From Thermoanaerobacterales bacterium (lineage in GTDB: Bacteria; Bacillota; Thermosediminibacteria; Thermosediminibacterales; Tepidanaerobacteraceae): 8,996 nt of DNA. The translations under genes were made by a program, and so were the position numbers. The stretch spans positions 1-8,996 of the forward strand of contig DUTQ01000098.1 in assembly GCA_012841995.1 (NCBI GenBank). The letters run 5' to 3'. The notes under the pieces are model-generated. The model was not told the origin of the DNA. It did no database searches and saw only the letters and a list, made by a program, of their open reading frames with translations. Below, in pieces: positions 1-6,401 of the stretch (position 1 is the stretch's first letter; every line of letters starts with the position of its first letter).

Positions 1-1115
1 AAGGTAGTAATACTTTAGTGAATACCGCAAAAGCTACTGGTGGGCTAAATTTGCCTAACCTAGCAAAAATGGGGCTTGGTAATTTAGATTCTATTCCAGG
101 TGTTTTGCCTGAAAAGAACCCTATTGCATGTTATGGGAAAATGAGTGAGGTTTCGAATGGAAAAGACACAACAACAGGTCATTGGGAAATGGCTGGCATT
201 ATATTAAGAAACCCGTTTCCAACTTATCCGAATGGCTTTCCAGAAGAAGTTATAAGTCACTTTGAACAATCAATAGGAAGAAAAGTATTAGGCAATGTAG
301 TAGCTTCAGGTACAGAAATTATAAAAAAATTAGGTATAGAACATATGAATACGGGCAATCCAATTGTTTATACTTCGGCTGATAGTGTTTTTCAAATAGC
401 AGCCCATGAAGATGTAATTTCAGTTGATGAATTGTATAGAATGTGTACTGTAGCACGAAGAATATTAACCGGAAAACATAGTGTAGCACGTGTTATTGCT
501 CGACCATTTATCGGGACATCCCCTGATAATTTTACGAGAACTGACAAGAGAAAGGATTTTTCTATTTCCCCTCCAGATATTACTGTTCTTGATATGGCTA
601 TTGAAAAAAACTTTGTGGTATATGCTATTGGTAAAATACAGGATATTTTTAATGGCAAAGGCATCAGTAAATCGGTTCATACTTCTGGAAATGCTGAAGG
701 CATTAAAGAAATTATCAATGCCATTAAATTAGATTTTAAAGGAATTATATTTGCAAACCTTGGTGATTTTGATACACTTTATGGCCATAGAAATAATCCT
801 ATTGGATACAAGAGGGCACTAGAAGAGTTTGATAAATCCGTTCCTGAAATAATGAACACACTTAAAGATAGTGATTTTTTAATAATTACTGCAGACCACG
901 GCTGTGATCCCACAACACCCAGTACAGATCATTCAAGGGAATACACTCCTTTATTGGTTTATAGCAAAAATCCAAGCTTTATACCGGCAAAGAGTTTAGG
1001 CGTGAGAGAAACTTTTGCTGATGTTGGCGCTACAATTGCCAAACTTCTCAATTTGGGAACATTAAAAAACGGAAGTGATTTTTCGCATATTTGTTTTAAA
1101 ATCCAAAGGAGGTAA
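1..1115 (+). CDS. deoB: Phosphopentomutase, 5'-truncated by window edge
   Basis: Cytoplasmic enzyme that interconverts (deoxy)ribose-1-phosphate and the 5-phosphate, linking nucleoside breakdown to the pentose phosphate pathway. It belongs to the alkaline phosphatase superfamily and uses two Mn ions. The frame is open to the first base and upstream codons read GSNTL, as in the family N-terminus, so the GTG at 18 is an internal valine and about 29 residues, including the first metal-binding Asp, lie outside. Counting from that GTG, Thr51 in KDTTTGHWE matches the phosphorylated Thr. Asp252 and His257 (DFDTLYGH), Asp293-His294 (TADHG) and His305 (TDHS) match the metal ligands. All sit at a constant offset of 34 from the Bacillus cereus enzyme numbering as I recall it, so there is no internal indel between them. 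It is the first visible gene of a deoB-punA-pdp operon, and its last codons contain the punA ribosome binding site. Confidence 0.96.
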   Translation, partial: GSNTLVNTAKATGGLNLPNLAKMGLGNLDSIPGVLPEKNPIACYGKMSEVSNGKDTTTGHWEMAGIILRNPFPTYPNGFPEEVISHFEQSIGRKVLGNVVASGTEIIKKLGIEHMNTGNPIVYTSADSVFQIAAHEDVISVDELYRMCTVARRILTGKHSVARVIARPFIGTSPDNFTRTDKRKDFSISPPDITVLDMAIEKNFVVYAIGKIQDIFNGKGISKSVHTSGNAEGIKEIINAIKLDFKGIIFANLGDFDTLYGHRNNPIGYKRALEEFDKSVPEIMNTLKDSDFLIITADHGCDPTTPSTDHSREYTPLLVYSKNPSFIPAKSLGVRETFADVGATIAKLLNLGTLKNGSDFSHICFKIQRR

Positions 1116-1117
1116 AA

Positions 1118-1939
1118 ATGGTTAAGAAAGTGGAGGAAACTGTAAGCTTTTTGAGAGGTTATGTAAATAATGATCCGGAAATTCTTTTAATATTAGGCTC
1201 TGGTTTAGGCAATTTTGCCAAAATTGTAGAAAACAAAACAGAAATTTCTTATAATGAAATACCTAATTTTCCAGTTTCAACGGTAGAAGGTCATGAAGGA
1301 AAATTAATATTTGGTAAATTGGGGAAAACTCATATTGTAATTATGAATGGTCGTTTTCATTACTATGAAGGTTACAGTTTGAAACAAGTTGTTTTTCCAA
1401 TTTATGTTTTAAATTCTTTAGGTTCAAAAACTTTGATTGTTACTAATGCGGCAGGAGGTATCAATAGAGATTTTAAACCTGCAGACCTGATGATAATAAA
1501 AGACCATATCAATTTACTTGGAGACAATCCTCTGATAGGGCAAAAACAGCTATGCAAAAGATTTATTGATATGACAAATGCATATAACTCTAATCTGATA
1601 AAGCTTACCAAAAATGTTGCAAAACAAAAAGGTATATCAATAAAAGAAGGAGTATATGCATGTTTGTCAGGGCCCAGTTATGAAACACCTGCAGAAATCA
1701 ATATGTTGAGTATTATTGGTGCGGATGCAGTTGGAATGTCTACGGTACCTGAAGTTATTGCAGCAAGACATTGTAGTATGGATGTTTTGGGTATTTCATG
1801 TATAACCAATATGGCTGCAGGTATAAGTGATAATTTATTGAGTCATGAGGAAGTAATGCAAAACGCTAAAAAAGCAGGAAAAAATATGAATATACTATTA
1901 AAGAATGTCATATGGGGGCTAAACAGTGAGAGCTTATGA
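1118..1939 (+). CDS. punA: Purine-nucleoside phosphorylase, trimeric class
   Basis: Cleaves purine (deoxy)nucleosides with phosphate to free base and (deoxy)ribose-1-phosphate, the substrate of the preceding DeoB. It has 273 residues, the usual length of the low-molecular-mass trimeric PNP family (PNP/MTAP fold), not the hexameric DeoD type. Visible active-site elements are the phosphate loop GSGLG (27-31), His59 in EGHEG, RFHYYEGY with Arg79, His81 and Tyr83, NAAGG (110-114), Glu189 in GPSYETPAE, Met207-Ser208 in GMSTVPE and Asn231 in ITNMAAG. The Asn at 231 indicates purine preference for 6-oxopurines, as in this class. The start is fixed by a near-perfect AAAGGAGG at 1105-1112, five bases before the ATG and lying over the end of deoB. 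The gene ends with a 14-bp overlap into pdp. Confidence 0.96.
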   Translation: MVKKVEETVSFLRGYVNNDPEILLILGSGLGNFAKIVENKTEISYNEIPNFPVSTVEGHEGKLIFGKLGKTHIVIMNGRFHYYEGYSLKQVVFPIYVLNSLGSKTLIVTNAAGGINRDFKPADLMIIKDHINLLGDNPLIGQKQLCKRFIDMTNAYNSNLIKLTKNVAKQKGISIKEGVYACLSGPSYETPAEINMLSIIGADAVGMSTVPEVIAARHCSMDVLGISCITNMAAGISDNLLSHEEVMQNAKKAGKNMNILLKNVIWGLNSESL

Positions 1940-3251
1940 TTTAATTTTAAAAAAGAGGGAAGGCGAGGAGCTCGCTCAAGAAGAAATTAATTACTTAATA
2001 TCTGAATATGTAAAGGGAAATATTCCCGATTATCAGATGGCTGCATTCCTCATGGCTGTATATTTTAAAAAAATGACTTTACGTGAAACAATTGATTTTA
2101 CAATGGCAATGGTTAATTCTGGAGACAAGATCGACTTATCAAATATAACTGGTATAAAAGTTGATAAACACAGTACAGGAGGTGTGGGCGATAAAACCTC
2201 TCTTGTTTTAGGCCCTATGGTTGCATCATGTGGAGTCAAAGTAGCTAAAATGTCTGGAAGAGGATTGGGCCATACTGGTGGGACTTTGGATAAACTTGAG
2301 GCAATACCGGGCTTCAGAGTGGATTTGAAAATACAAGAATTCATAGAACAGGTAGAAAATATTAATATCGCTATTACAGGGCAAACCACAAATCTTGTTC
2401 CGGCCGATAAGAAGCTTTATTCTTTAAGGGATGTTACTGCTACTGTGGATAATACTTCATTGATTGCCAGTAGCATTATGAGCAAAAAGATTGCCGGTGG
2501 CTCTGATGTTATTATCCTTGATGTAAAAACAGGAAGTGGGGCATTCTTGAAGGATTTAGATGGTTCGATAGAGCTTGCCAAGATGATGGTAGACATAGGC
2601 AATTCGGTAGGCAAACAGACAATTGCCTTAATTACCAATATGGATCAACCTTTAGGCAGATATATTGGAAATGCTTTGGAGATTAAAGAAGTTATACATT
2701 GCCTTAAAGGAAGAGGACCTAGTGATCTAATTGAACTTTGTCTTTATCTTGGATCATATATGTTGTTTTTTGCAAAAAAAGCAGATGGATTAGAAGAGGC
2801 TAAACAAATGCTTAAAAAAACAATTTCAAACAAAACTGCACTACAAAAATTTAAGCAACTTATAGAGTTTCAAGGTGGAAAACCGGAAGTTATTGAAAAC
2901 ATAAATTTACTCCCCAAAGCATCATTTGTTGAAACAGTAAAGTCTAAACAATCCGGTTATATTCATTATTTAAATACAGAAAAAATTGGCATTTGCGCTA
3001 TGAAATTAGGAGCAGGAAGAGAAAAAAAGGAAGACAATATTGATCCTTCAGTGGGAATAGAGCTTATTAAAAAGATCGGTGATCCAGTAAAAAAGGGTGA
3101 AACTATAGCTAGAATATATGGCCGACAACCCGAAAACATAAGACAAATAAAAAATGAACTATTAACATCTTTTATAATTAAAAATGAATTCATTGATAAG
3201 CCTCCACTTGTATATGGAATAGTAACCCAAGATGGTTTTAAATCAATATAG
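1926..3251 (+). CDS. pdp: Pyrimidine-nucleoside phosphorylase
   Basis: Phosphorolyses uridine, thymidine and deoxyuridine to base plus (deoxy)ribose-1-phosphate. It has 441 residues against about 433 for the Bacillus/Geobacillus PyNP family, so it is complete. An N-terminal helical domain is followed by the phosphate-binding segment KHSTGGVGDKTS (81-92, with His82) and the family signature SGRGLGHTGGTLDKLE (110-125). Arg168 in SLRDVTAT, Ser183 and Lys187 in ASSIMSKK are at the positions known to hold the pyrimidine base. A C-terminal alpha/beta domain follows. The GTG start at 1926 lies inside the last codons of punA, behind a G5 run at 1914-1918 (7-base spacing), which implies translational coupling. 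No obvious intrinsic terminator follows, so read-through into the dacF leader is likely. B. subtilis has deoB and punA homologues in this neighbourhood but pdp elsewhere. Confidence 0.95.
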   Translation: MRAYDLILKKREGEELAQEEINYLISEYVKGNIPDYQMAAFLMAVYFKKMTLRETIDFTMAMVNSGDKIDLSNITGIKVDKHSTGGVGDKTSLVLGPMVASCGVKVAKMSGRGLGHTGGTLDKLEAIPGFRVDLKIQEFIEQVENINIAITGQTTNLVPADKKLYSLRDVTATVDNTSLIASSIMSKKIAGGSDVIILDVKTGSGAFLKDLDGSIELAKMMVDIGNSVGKQTIALITNMDQPLGRYIGNALEIKEVIHCLKGRGPSDLIELCLYLGSYMLFFAKKADGLEEAKQMLKKTISNKTALQKFKQLIEFQGGKPEVIENINLLPKASFVETVKSKQSGYIHYLNTEKIGICAMKLGAGREKKEDNIDPSVGIELIKKIGDPVKKGETIARIYGRQPENIRQIKNELLTSFIIKNEFIDKPPLVYGIVTQDGFKSI

Positions 3252-3254
3252 ATT

Positions 3255-3284
3255 GAATAACTTTCTTCCCTGATGGAAAAATAA
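3255..3284 (+). promoter_or_regulatory. Candidate sigma-F/sigma-G-type promoter of dacF
   Basis: The -35 box GAATA (3255-3259) fits the sigma-G gHATR pattern and misses sigma-F GYWTA at one base. After 15 bases, GGAAAAATAA (3275-3284) fits the sigma-F -10 pattern GGnnAnAnTR at all but one fixed position. The predicted start is near 3290-3292, giving a leader of about 20 bases. In B. subtilis dacF is a forespore gene, which agrees. This rests on pattern matching by eye in an AT-rich gap, so it is a prediction only. Confidence 0.45.
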
Positions 3285-3301
3285 AAAGGAAGGGAGGAAA
3301 G
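3261..3301 (+). promoter_or_regulatory. Hairpin sequestering the dacF ribosome binding site
   Basis: CTTTCTTCCCT (3261-3271) can pair with AGGGAGGAAAG (3291-3301): 11 base pairs including one G-U wobble, with a 19-base loop. The 3' arm is the purine-rich Shine-Dalgarno region of dacF (ATG at 3310). No T-tract follows, so it is not a standard intrinsic terminator. The whole 5' arm lies upstream of the predicted start of the internal promoter, so only read-through RNA from pdp could form it. The regulatory role is inferred. Confidence 0.5.
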
Positions 3302-3309
3302 CTACTATA

Positions 3310-4479
3310 ATGAAAAAAACAAAATACAACATTATATTTTTAATATTAATTGTCGTCATTTTATTGCAGTCAAATAGTCAAAGCATAGCAAAAGCCCAAA
3401 GTTTAATTGAACTAAATTCCCCATCTGCTATTTTAATAGATGCTGGGACAGGAAAAGTGCTTTTCGAGAAAAACGTAAATGAAAAGCTTGAGCCTGCAAG
3501 CATAACCAAAATTATGACTTTGCTCTTGGCTTTTGAAGCCGTCGATCAAGGTAAAGCTAATCTTTCGGATGTAGTTAAAATCAGCGAACGAGCTTGGAAA
3601 ACAGGTGGAAGTCAAGTATTTCTGGGTATGGGTGAAGAGCAAACTTTAGAAACTCTTTTAAAATGTATAACGATTGCTTCAGCAAATGATGCATCTGTAG
3701 CTGTTGCGGAATACCTTGGAGGCAGCGTTGAAGGTTTTGTTAAAATGATGAATGAGAAGGCTAAAAACCTTGGAATGAAAAATACACATTTCGTAAATCC
3801 TCACGGGCTATCTGACCCAGATCACTATACGACCGCATATGATATAGCACTCATGTCTAGAGAACTGGTTAAATACCCTAAATACTTTGAATGGTCTACA
3901 ATTTGGATGGATTCATTAGAGCATACTGATAAAGATAGGGAGCCTACAATGCTTGCAAATACAAATAAATTAATGGGTAAATATGAGGGGCTTGACGGTT
4001 TAAAAACCGGTTTTCACAGAAAAGCCGGTTATTGTTTTGCGGGCACTGCTAAAAGAGGTGATTTTAGGCTTATTTCAGTAGTTCTTAATGCCGAAAACTC
4101 AAAACAACGTTTTGAAGATACTATTAAGCTGTTGGACTACGGTTTTGGAAACTATAATTCACTTAAAATCGTAGAACGAGGTTCAGTTTGTAAAAAAATA
4201 CCTGTTGAAAAAGGTTCAGTTAAACAAGTTGATATAATAGCATCAGATGATTTAAGTATTTTAACCCAAAAAGGGATAAAACAAAATATAACTCAAAAAG
4301 TGGAGTTGCCTGATAAACTATATGCCCCTATTGGAGAAAATCAAAAAATTGGCAAATTAATAGTAGTGGAAAATGGAAAAACCATTGGCCAAGTTGATTT
4401 AATAGTTTCTCATGAAATTAAAAAAGCCAGCATTTTTGAGATTTTTAAAAGAACCCTATCACAATGGCTAAATTTTTAA
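3310..4479 (+). CDS. dacF: Sporulation D-alanyl-D-alanine carboxypeptidase (PBP5 family)
   Basis: Penicillin-binding protein that removes the terminal D-Ala from peptidoglycan stem peptides on the outer face of the membrane; in spore formers DacF limits cross-linking of spore wall peptidoglycan. It has 389 residues, the usual DacF length. Residues 1-29 form a signal peptide with hydrophobic core 8-20 and a likely cut after AKA (27-29). The S11 peptidase domain shows all three penicillin-binding motifs: SITK (64-67), SAN (124-126) and KTG (232-234). A PBP5-type C-terminal beta domain covers about 285-365, and 373-389 (ASIFEIFKRTLSQWLNF) looks like the amphipathic helix that anchors such enzymes to the membrane. 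It sits directly before spoIIAA as in B. subtilis, but a terminator and a separate sigma-H promoter divide them. The ATG is chosen because the signal peptide starts there. Confidence 0.94.
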   Translation: MKKTKYNIIFLILIVVILLQSNSQSIAKAQSLIELNSPSAILIDAGTGKVLFEKNVNEKLEPASITKIMTLLLAFEAVDQGKANLSDVVKISERAWKTGGSQVFLGMGEEQTLETLLKCITIASANDASVAVAEYLGGSVEGFVKMMNEKAKNLGMKNTHFVNPHGLSDPDHYTTAYDIALMSRELVKYPKYFEWSTIWMDSLEHTDKDREPTMLANTNKLMGKYEGLDGLKTGFHRKAGYCFAGTAKRGDFRLISVVLNAENSKQRFEDTIKLLDYGFGNYNSLKIVERGSVCKKIPVEKGSVKQVDIIASDDLSILTQKGIKQNITQKVELPDKLYAPIGENQKIGKLIVVENGKTIGQVDLIVSHEIKKASIFEIFKRTLSQWLNF

Positions 4480-4500
4480 ACAAATGTTTTTCTATTTTTG

Positions 4501-4549
4501 ACGGCACTACTTTAGCTCTTTGCTTTAGTAAATGCCGTTTTTTTATTTT
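4501..4549 (+). terminator. Intrinsic terminator after dacF
   Basis: ACGGCA (4501-4506) pairs with TGCCGT (4533-4538). Further partial pairing of TACT and AGC with AGTA and GCT is interrupted by small internal loops, and a run of seven T then TTTT follows (4538-4549). It isolates dacF transcription from the spoIIA operon, 21 bases after the dacF stop. Confidence 0.85.
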
Positions 4550-4561
4550 AGTACAACTTTA

Positions 4562-4590
4562 GCAGGAATTACCTTAATTATATAGAATAT
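4562..4590 (+). promoter_or_regulatory. Sigma-H promoter of the spoIIA operon
   Basis: GCAGGAATT (4562-4570) matches the sigma-H -35 pattern RnAGGAAWW at every position. ATAGAATAT (4582-4590) matches the -10 pattern RnnGAATWW at every position, and the 11-base spacer is within the normal 11-12. It lies 28 bases before the spoIIAA start, immediately after the dacF terminator. The spoIIA operon is a classic Spo0A/sigma-H target. I did not find a clear Spo0A box (TGTCGAA type) nearby. Confidence 0.85.
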
Positions 4591-4618
4591 TTAAAAATGT
4601 AATAGGGGGGGAAAAATC

Positions 4619-4954
4619 ATGAAAGTAAATTTTAAAATCCAAAACAATATTATAATTGTGGATTTAAATGGCGAATTGGATCATCATATGGCACAATTAG
4701 TAAAGCAACAATTAAATGCCTTTTTATTAAAAAAACAAGCAAAAAAAATACTTTTTGATTTTAAAAATGTAACTTTTATGGACAGCTCCGGTATAGGCAT
4801 GATATTAGGACGATATAAAGAACTTCAAAAAATCAATGGAAAGGTTGGAGTTGTAAATGTGACTTCAAATATAAAGAGGATTTTTGAAATGTCAGGTCTA
4901 TTTAACATCATTGAGTTTTTTACTGACAAGAGTGAAGCCATAGAAAAATTGTGA
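4619..4954 (+). CDS. spoIIAA: Anti-sigma-F factor antagonist (STAS domain)
   Basis: When unphosphorylated it binds the SpoIIAB-sigma-F complex and frees sigma F in the forespore; SpoIIAB inactivates it by phosphorylating a serine, and SpoIIE reverses this. It has 111 residues, a single STAS domain with no extension (B. subtilis about 117). MDSSGIG at 54-60 is the signature; Ser57 is the expected phosphorylation site by alignment to Ser58 of B. subtilis. The ATG is preceded by AGGGGGGG (4604-4611) with 7-base spacing, a strong but unusual all-G Shine-Dalgarno site. It is the first gene of the sigma-H-driven spoIIA operon; its stop lies 11 bases before the spoIIAB start. Confidence 0.95.
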   Translation: MKVNFKIQNNIIIVDLNGELDHHMAQLVKQQLNAFLLKKQAKKILFDFKNVTFMDSSGIGMILGRYKELQKINGKVGVVNVTSNIKRIFEMSGLFNIIEFFTDKSEAIEKL

Positions 4955-4965
4955 GGAGTGATTTT

Positions 4966-5406
4966 ATGGATATATTGAATGAAATGAAATTAGAATTTTT
5001 AAGTGTATCACAAAATGAATCTTTTGCAAGAGTAGTTGTAGCCTCTTTTGCGGCGCAGTTAGATCCAACGTTAGAAGAATTGGCAGACATAAAAACAGCC
5101 GTATCTGAAGCTGTAACAAATAGTATAATTCATGGATATGAAGATACTATAGGGACCATTCGAATAAGCTCAAAGCTTTATAAAAATAAAATTGAAATAA
5201 CTATTGAGGATTATGGAAAAGGTATAGCAGATATAGAGAAGGCTAGACAACCTCTTTGGACCTCAAAACCGGAACTAGATCGATCTGGAATGGGTTTCAC
5301 TATTATGGAAAGTTTTATGGACAGCCTTGAAATTAGCTCATTTCCTGGAAAAGGAACAGCTATAAGAATGACAAAAAATTTTGAAGATAAATCAAGTAAG
5401 AGGTAG
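4966..5406 (+). CDS. spoIIAB: Anti-sigma-F factor and SpoIIAA kinase
   Basis: GHKL-fold protein that holds sigma F inactive before septation and phosphorylates SpoIIAA on serine using ATP. From the ATG at 4966 it has 146 residues, the usual length. Visible ATP-site motifs are the N box [13 protein letters not shown] (47-59, with Glu48 and Asn52), the G1 box EDYGKGI (81-87, with Asp82) and the G2 box RSGMGFTIM (106-114), which also carries the lid. Arg22 in SFARV is at the position known to contact sigma F. A frame-compatible GTG at 4951 would add five residues, but it has no ribosome binding site, whereas GAGGAG (4953-4958) sits seven bases before the ATG, so the ATG is preferred. The stop is five bases before sigF. 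Confidence 0.96.
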   Translation: MDILNEMKLEFLSVSQNESFARVVVASFAAQLDPTLEELADIKTAVSEAVTNSIIHGYEDTIGTIRISSKLYKNKIEITIEDYGKGIADIEKARQPLWTSKPELDRSGMGFTIMESFMDSLEISSFPGKGTAIRMTKNFEDKSSKR

Positions 5407-5411
5407 CTAGA

Positions 5412-6134
5412 ATGGAAGTAAATAATATGATGCATTTATTAAAAAAGGCCAAAGAAGGTGACCATGAAGCTAAGGCTGAGCTAGTTTCTTTAAATATTGG
5501 CTTAATATGGAGCATAGTAAAAAGGTTTTCTAATAGAGGATATGAGCTTGAAGATTTGTTTCAGATAGGGAGTATTGGGCTAATAAAGGCTATACAAAAG
5601 TTTGATTTTTCATACAATGTTAAGTTTTCTACATATGCAGTCCCGATGATAACTGGAGAAATACGAAGATTCATAAGAGATGACAATCCGATTAAAGTTA
5701 CGCGAACATTAAAAGAACTCAGTTTTAAAATACAAAAGTCTAAAGAGGCCCTTACCGTTAAGCTAAAACGAGAACCTACGATCAATGAACTTGCAAGTGA
5801 AATGAATATTACAAAAGAAGAATTGATTATGGCTATGGAATCTTCACAAACTTTGTTATCGTTAAACGATATAGCATATCAGGATGATGGCTCGCCCATT
5901 TTCTTCATAGATCAAATCGGCACAGATGAAAAAGATGAAAGTACATTGTTTGATAGAATTGCTTTAAAAGAAGCCCTATCAAAACTTAAAAAAGAAGAAC
6001 GACAAATAATTATATTGAGATATTTTAAGGATTTGACCCAAGTGCAGGTTGCAAAAATGCTTGGAAAAACTCAAGTGCAGGTATCTAGAGAAGAGAAAAA
6101 AATATTAAAAAAAATAAGATGCTTTCTATCTTAA
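5412..6134 (+). CDS. sigF: RNA polymerase sigma-F factor, first forespore sigma
   Basis: Sigma-70 family group 3 factor that directs early forespore transcription after release from SpoIIAB. It has 240 residues, slightly shorter than B. subtilis sigma F (255). Region 2 runs from about 26 to 92, including NIGLIWSIVKRF, the core-binding ELEDLFQIGSIGLIKAI and the region 2.3-2.4 stretch KFSTYAVPMITGEIRRFIRDD. Region 3 covers about 95-160. Region 4 is about 186-236, with the helix-turn-helix LTQVQVAKMLGKTQVQVSRE for the -35 element. It could be confused with sigma G, but its place directly after spoIIAA-spoIIAB identifies it. Start: AGAGG (5399-5403) lies eight bases before the ATG at 5412; the ATGs at 5427 and 5430 are less well placed. 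The stop codon is part of the following terminator stem. Confidence 0.96.
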   Translation: MEVNNMMHLLKKAKEGDHEAKAELVSLNIGLIWSIVKRFSNRGYELEDLFQIGSIGLIKAIQKFDFSYNVKFSTYAVPMITGEIRRFIRDDNPIKVTRTLKELSFKIQKSKEALTVKLKREPTINELASEMNITKEELIMAMESSQTLLSLNDIAYQDDGSPIFFIDQIGTDEKDESTLFDRIALKEALSKLKKEERQIIILRYFKDLTQVQVAKMLGKTQVQVSREEKKILKKIRCFLS

Positions 6135-6158
6135 AAAGCCTTACTCTAGGCTTTTTTT
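6133..6158 (+). terminator. Intrinsic terminator of the spoIIA operon
   Basis: AAAAAGCCT (6133-6141) pairs perfectly with AGGCTTTTT (6148-6156), with the 6-base loop TACTCT, and seven T in total follow the GC core. The left arm begins inside the sigF TAA, so the operon ends with no 3' untranslated spacer. Confidence 0.9.
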
Positions 6159-6188
6159 GTATAAAATTTTATTATATGAGTAATAATA
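6159..6188 (+). promoter_or_regulatory. Candidate sigma-G/sigma-F promoter of the dodecin-spoVA unit
   Basis: GTATA (6159-6163) matches both sigma-F GYWTA and sigma-G gHATR completely. Downstream, AATAATA (6182-6188) matches sigma-G CATnHTA except at the first base with an 18-base spacer. Read as sigma F, AGTAATAATA (6179-6188) misses GGnnAnAnTR only at the first G with a 15-base spacer. It follows the sigF terminator directly and precedes a GGGTGA ribosome binding site at 6195. B. subtilis spoVA is a sigma-G operon, which fits. AT-richness makes chance matches possible. Confidence 0.5.
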
Positions 6189-6206
6189 AATTTTGGGTGA
6201 CCGCTT

Positions 6207-6380
6207 ATGAAATTAAAGAATAGAAATTTAATAATCCTAATTACGATATTTTTAGTGTTAATATTAGCGTTTTTTATTAAAACTCACTATATCAATAAAG
6301 TGCCTAAAAGTGCTAAACTTGTATTTTTAGAAAAGCATAAATTTTATATTATAGGAGAAGATAATCTTATAATTAATTAA
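6207..6380 (+). CDS. 57-residue single-pass membrane protein, unknown function
   Basis: I do not recognise this gene. From the ATG at 6207 it codes for 57 residues: a short basic N-terminus (MKLKNRN), one strongly hydrophobic segment at about 8-24 (leucine, isoleucine, phenylalanine, valine), then a polar tail of about 33 residues containing KVPKSAKLVFLEK and ending in EDNLIIN. The charge pattern predicts the tail on the outer face of the membrane, which in a forespore is the space between the two membranes. The ribosome binding site GGGTGA (6195-6200) has six-base spacing. It is the first gene after the candidate forespore promoter, and its stop is 21 bases before the dodecin start, so the two are probably co-transcribed. 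An uncleaved anchor is more likely than a signal peptide, as no A-X-A site is visible. Confidence 0.6.
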   Translation: MKLKNRNLIILITIFLVLILAFFIKTHYINKVPKSAKLVFLEKHKFYIIGEDNLIIN

Positions 6381-6401
6381 GAAAAGAGGGAGGAACAAAA
6401 G

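Noticed and set aside
18..20. GTG at 18 as the start of deoB
   Set aside because: The frame is open upstream to base 1 and codes for GSNTL, which belongs to the phosphopentomutase N-terminus; the metal-binding Asp near residue 13 would otherwise be missing.
2033..2389. 118-codon minus-strand frame inside pdp
   Set aside because: Antisense to the conserved phosphate-binding region of pdp, with no start signal; a shadow of the real gene.
3261..3301. Hairpin before dacF as an intrinsic terminator of the deo operon
   Set aside because: There is no T-tract after the 3' arm; the following bases are CTACTATAATG, so factor-independent termination is unlikely.
4951..4965. GTG at 4951 as the start of spoIIAB, overlapping the spoIIAA stop
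   Set aside because: No ribosome binding site precedes it, while GAGGAG at 4953-4958 is well spaced for the ATG at 4966, which gives the family length of 146 residues.
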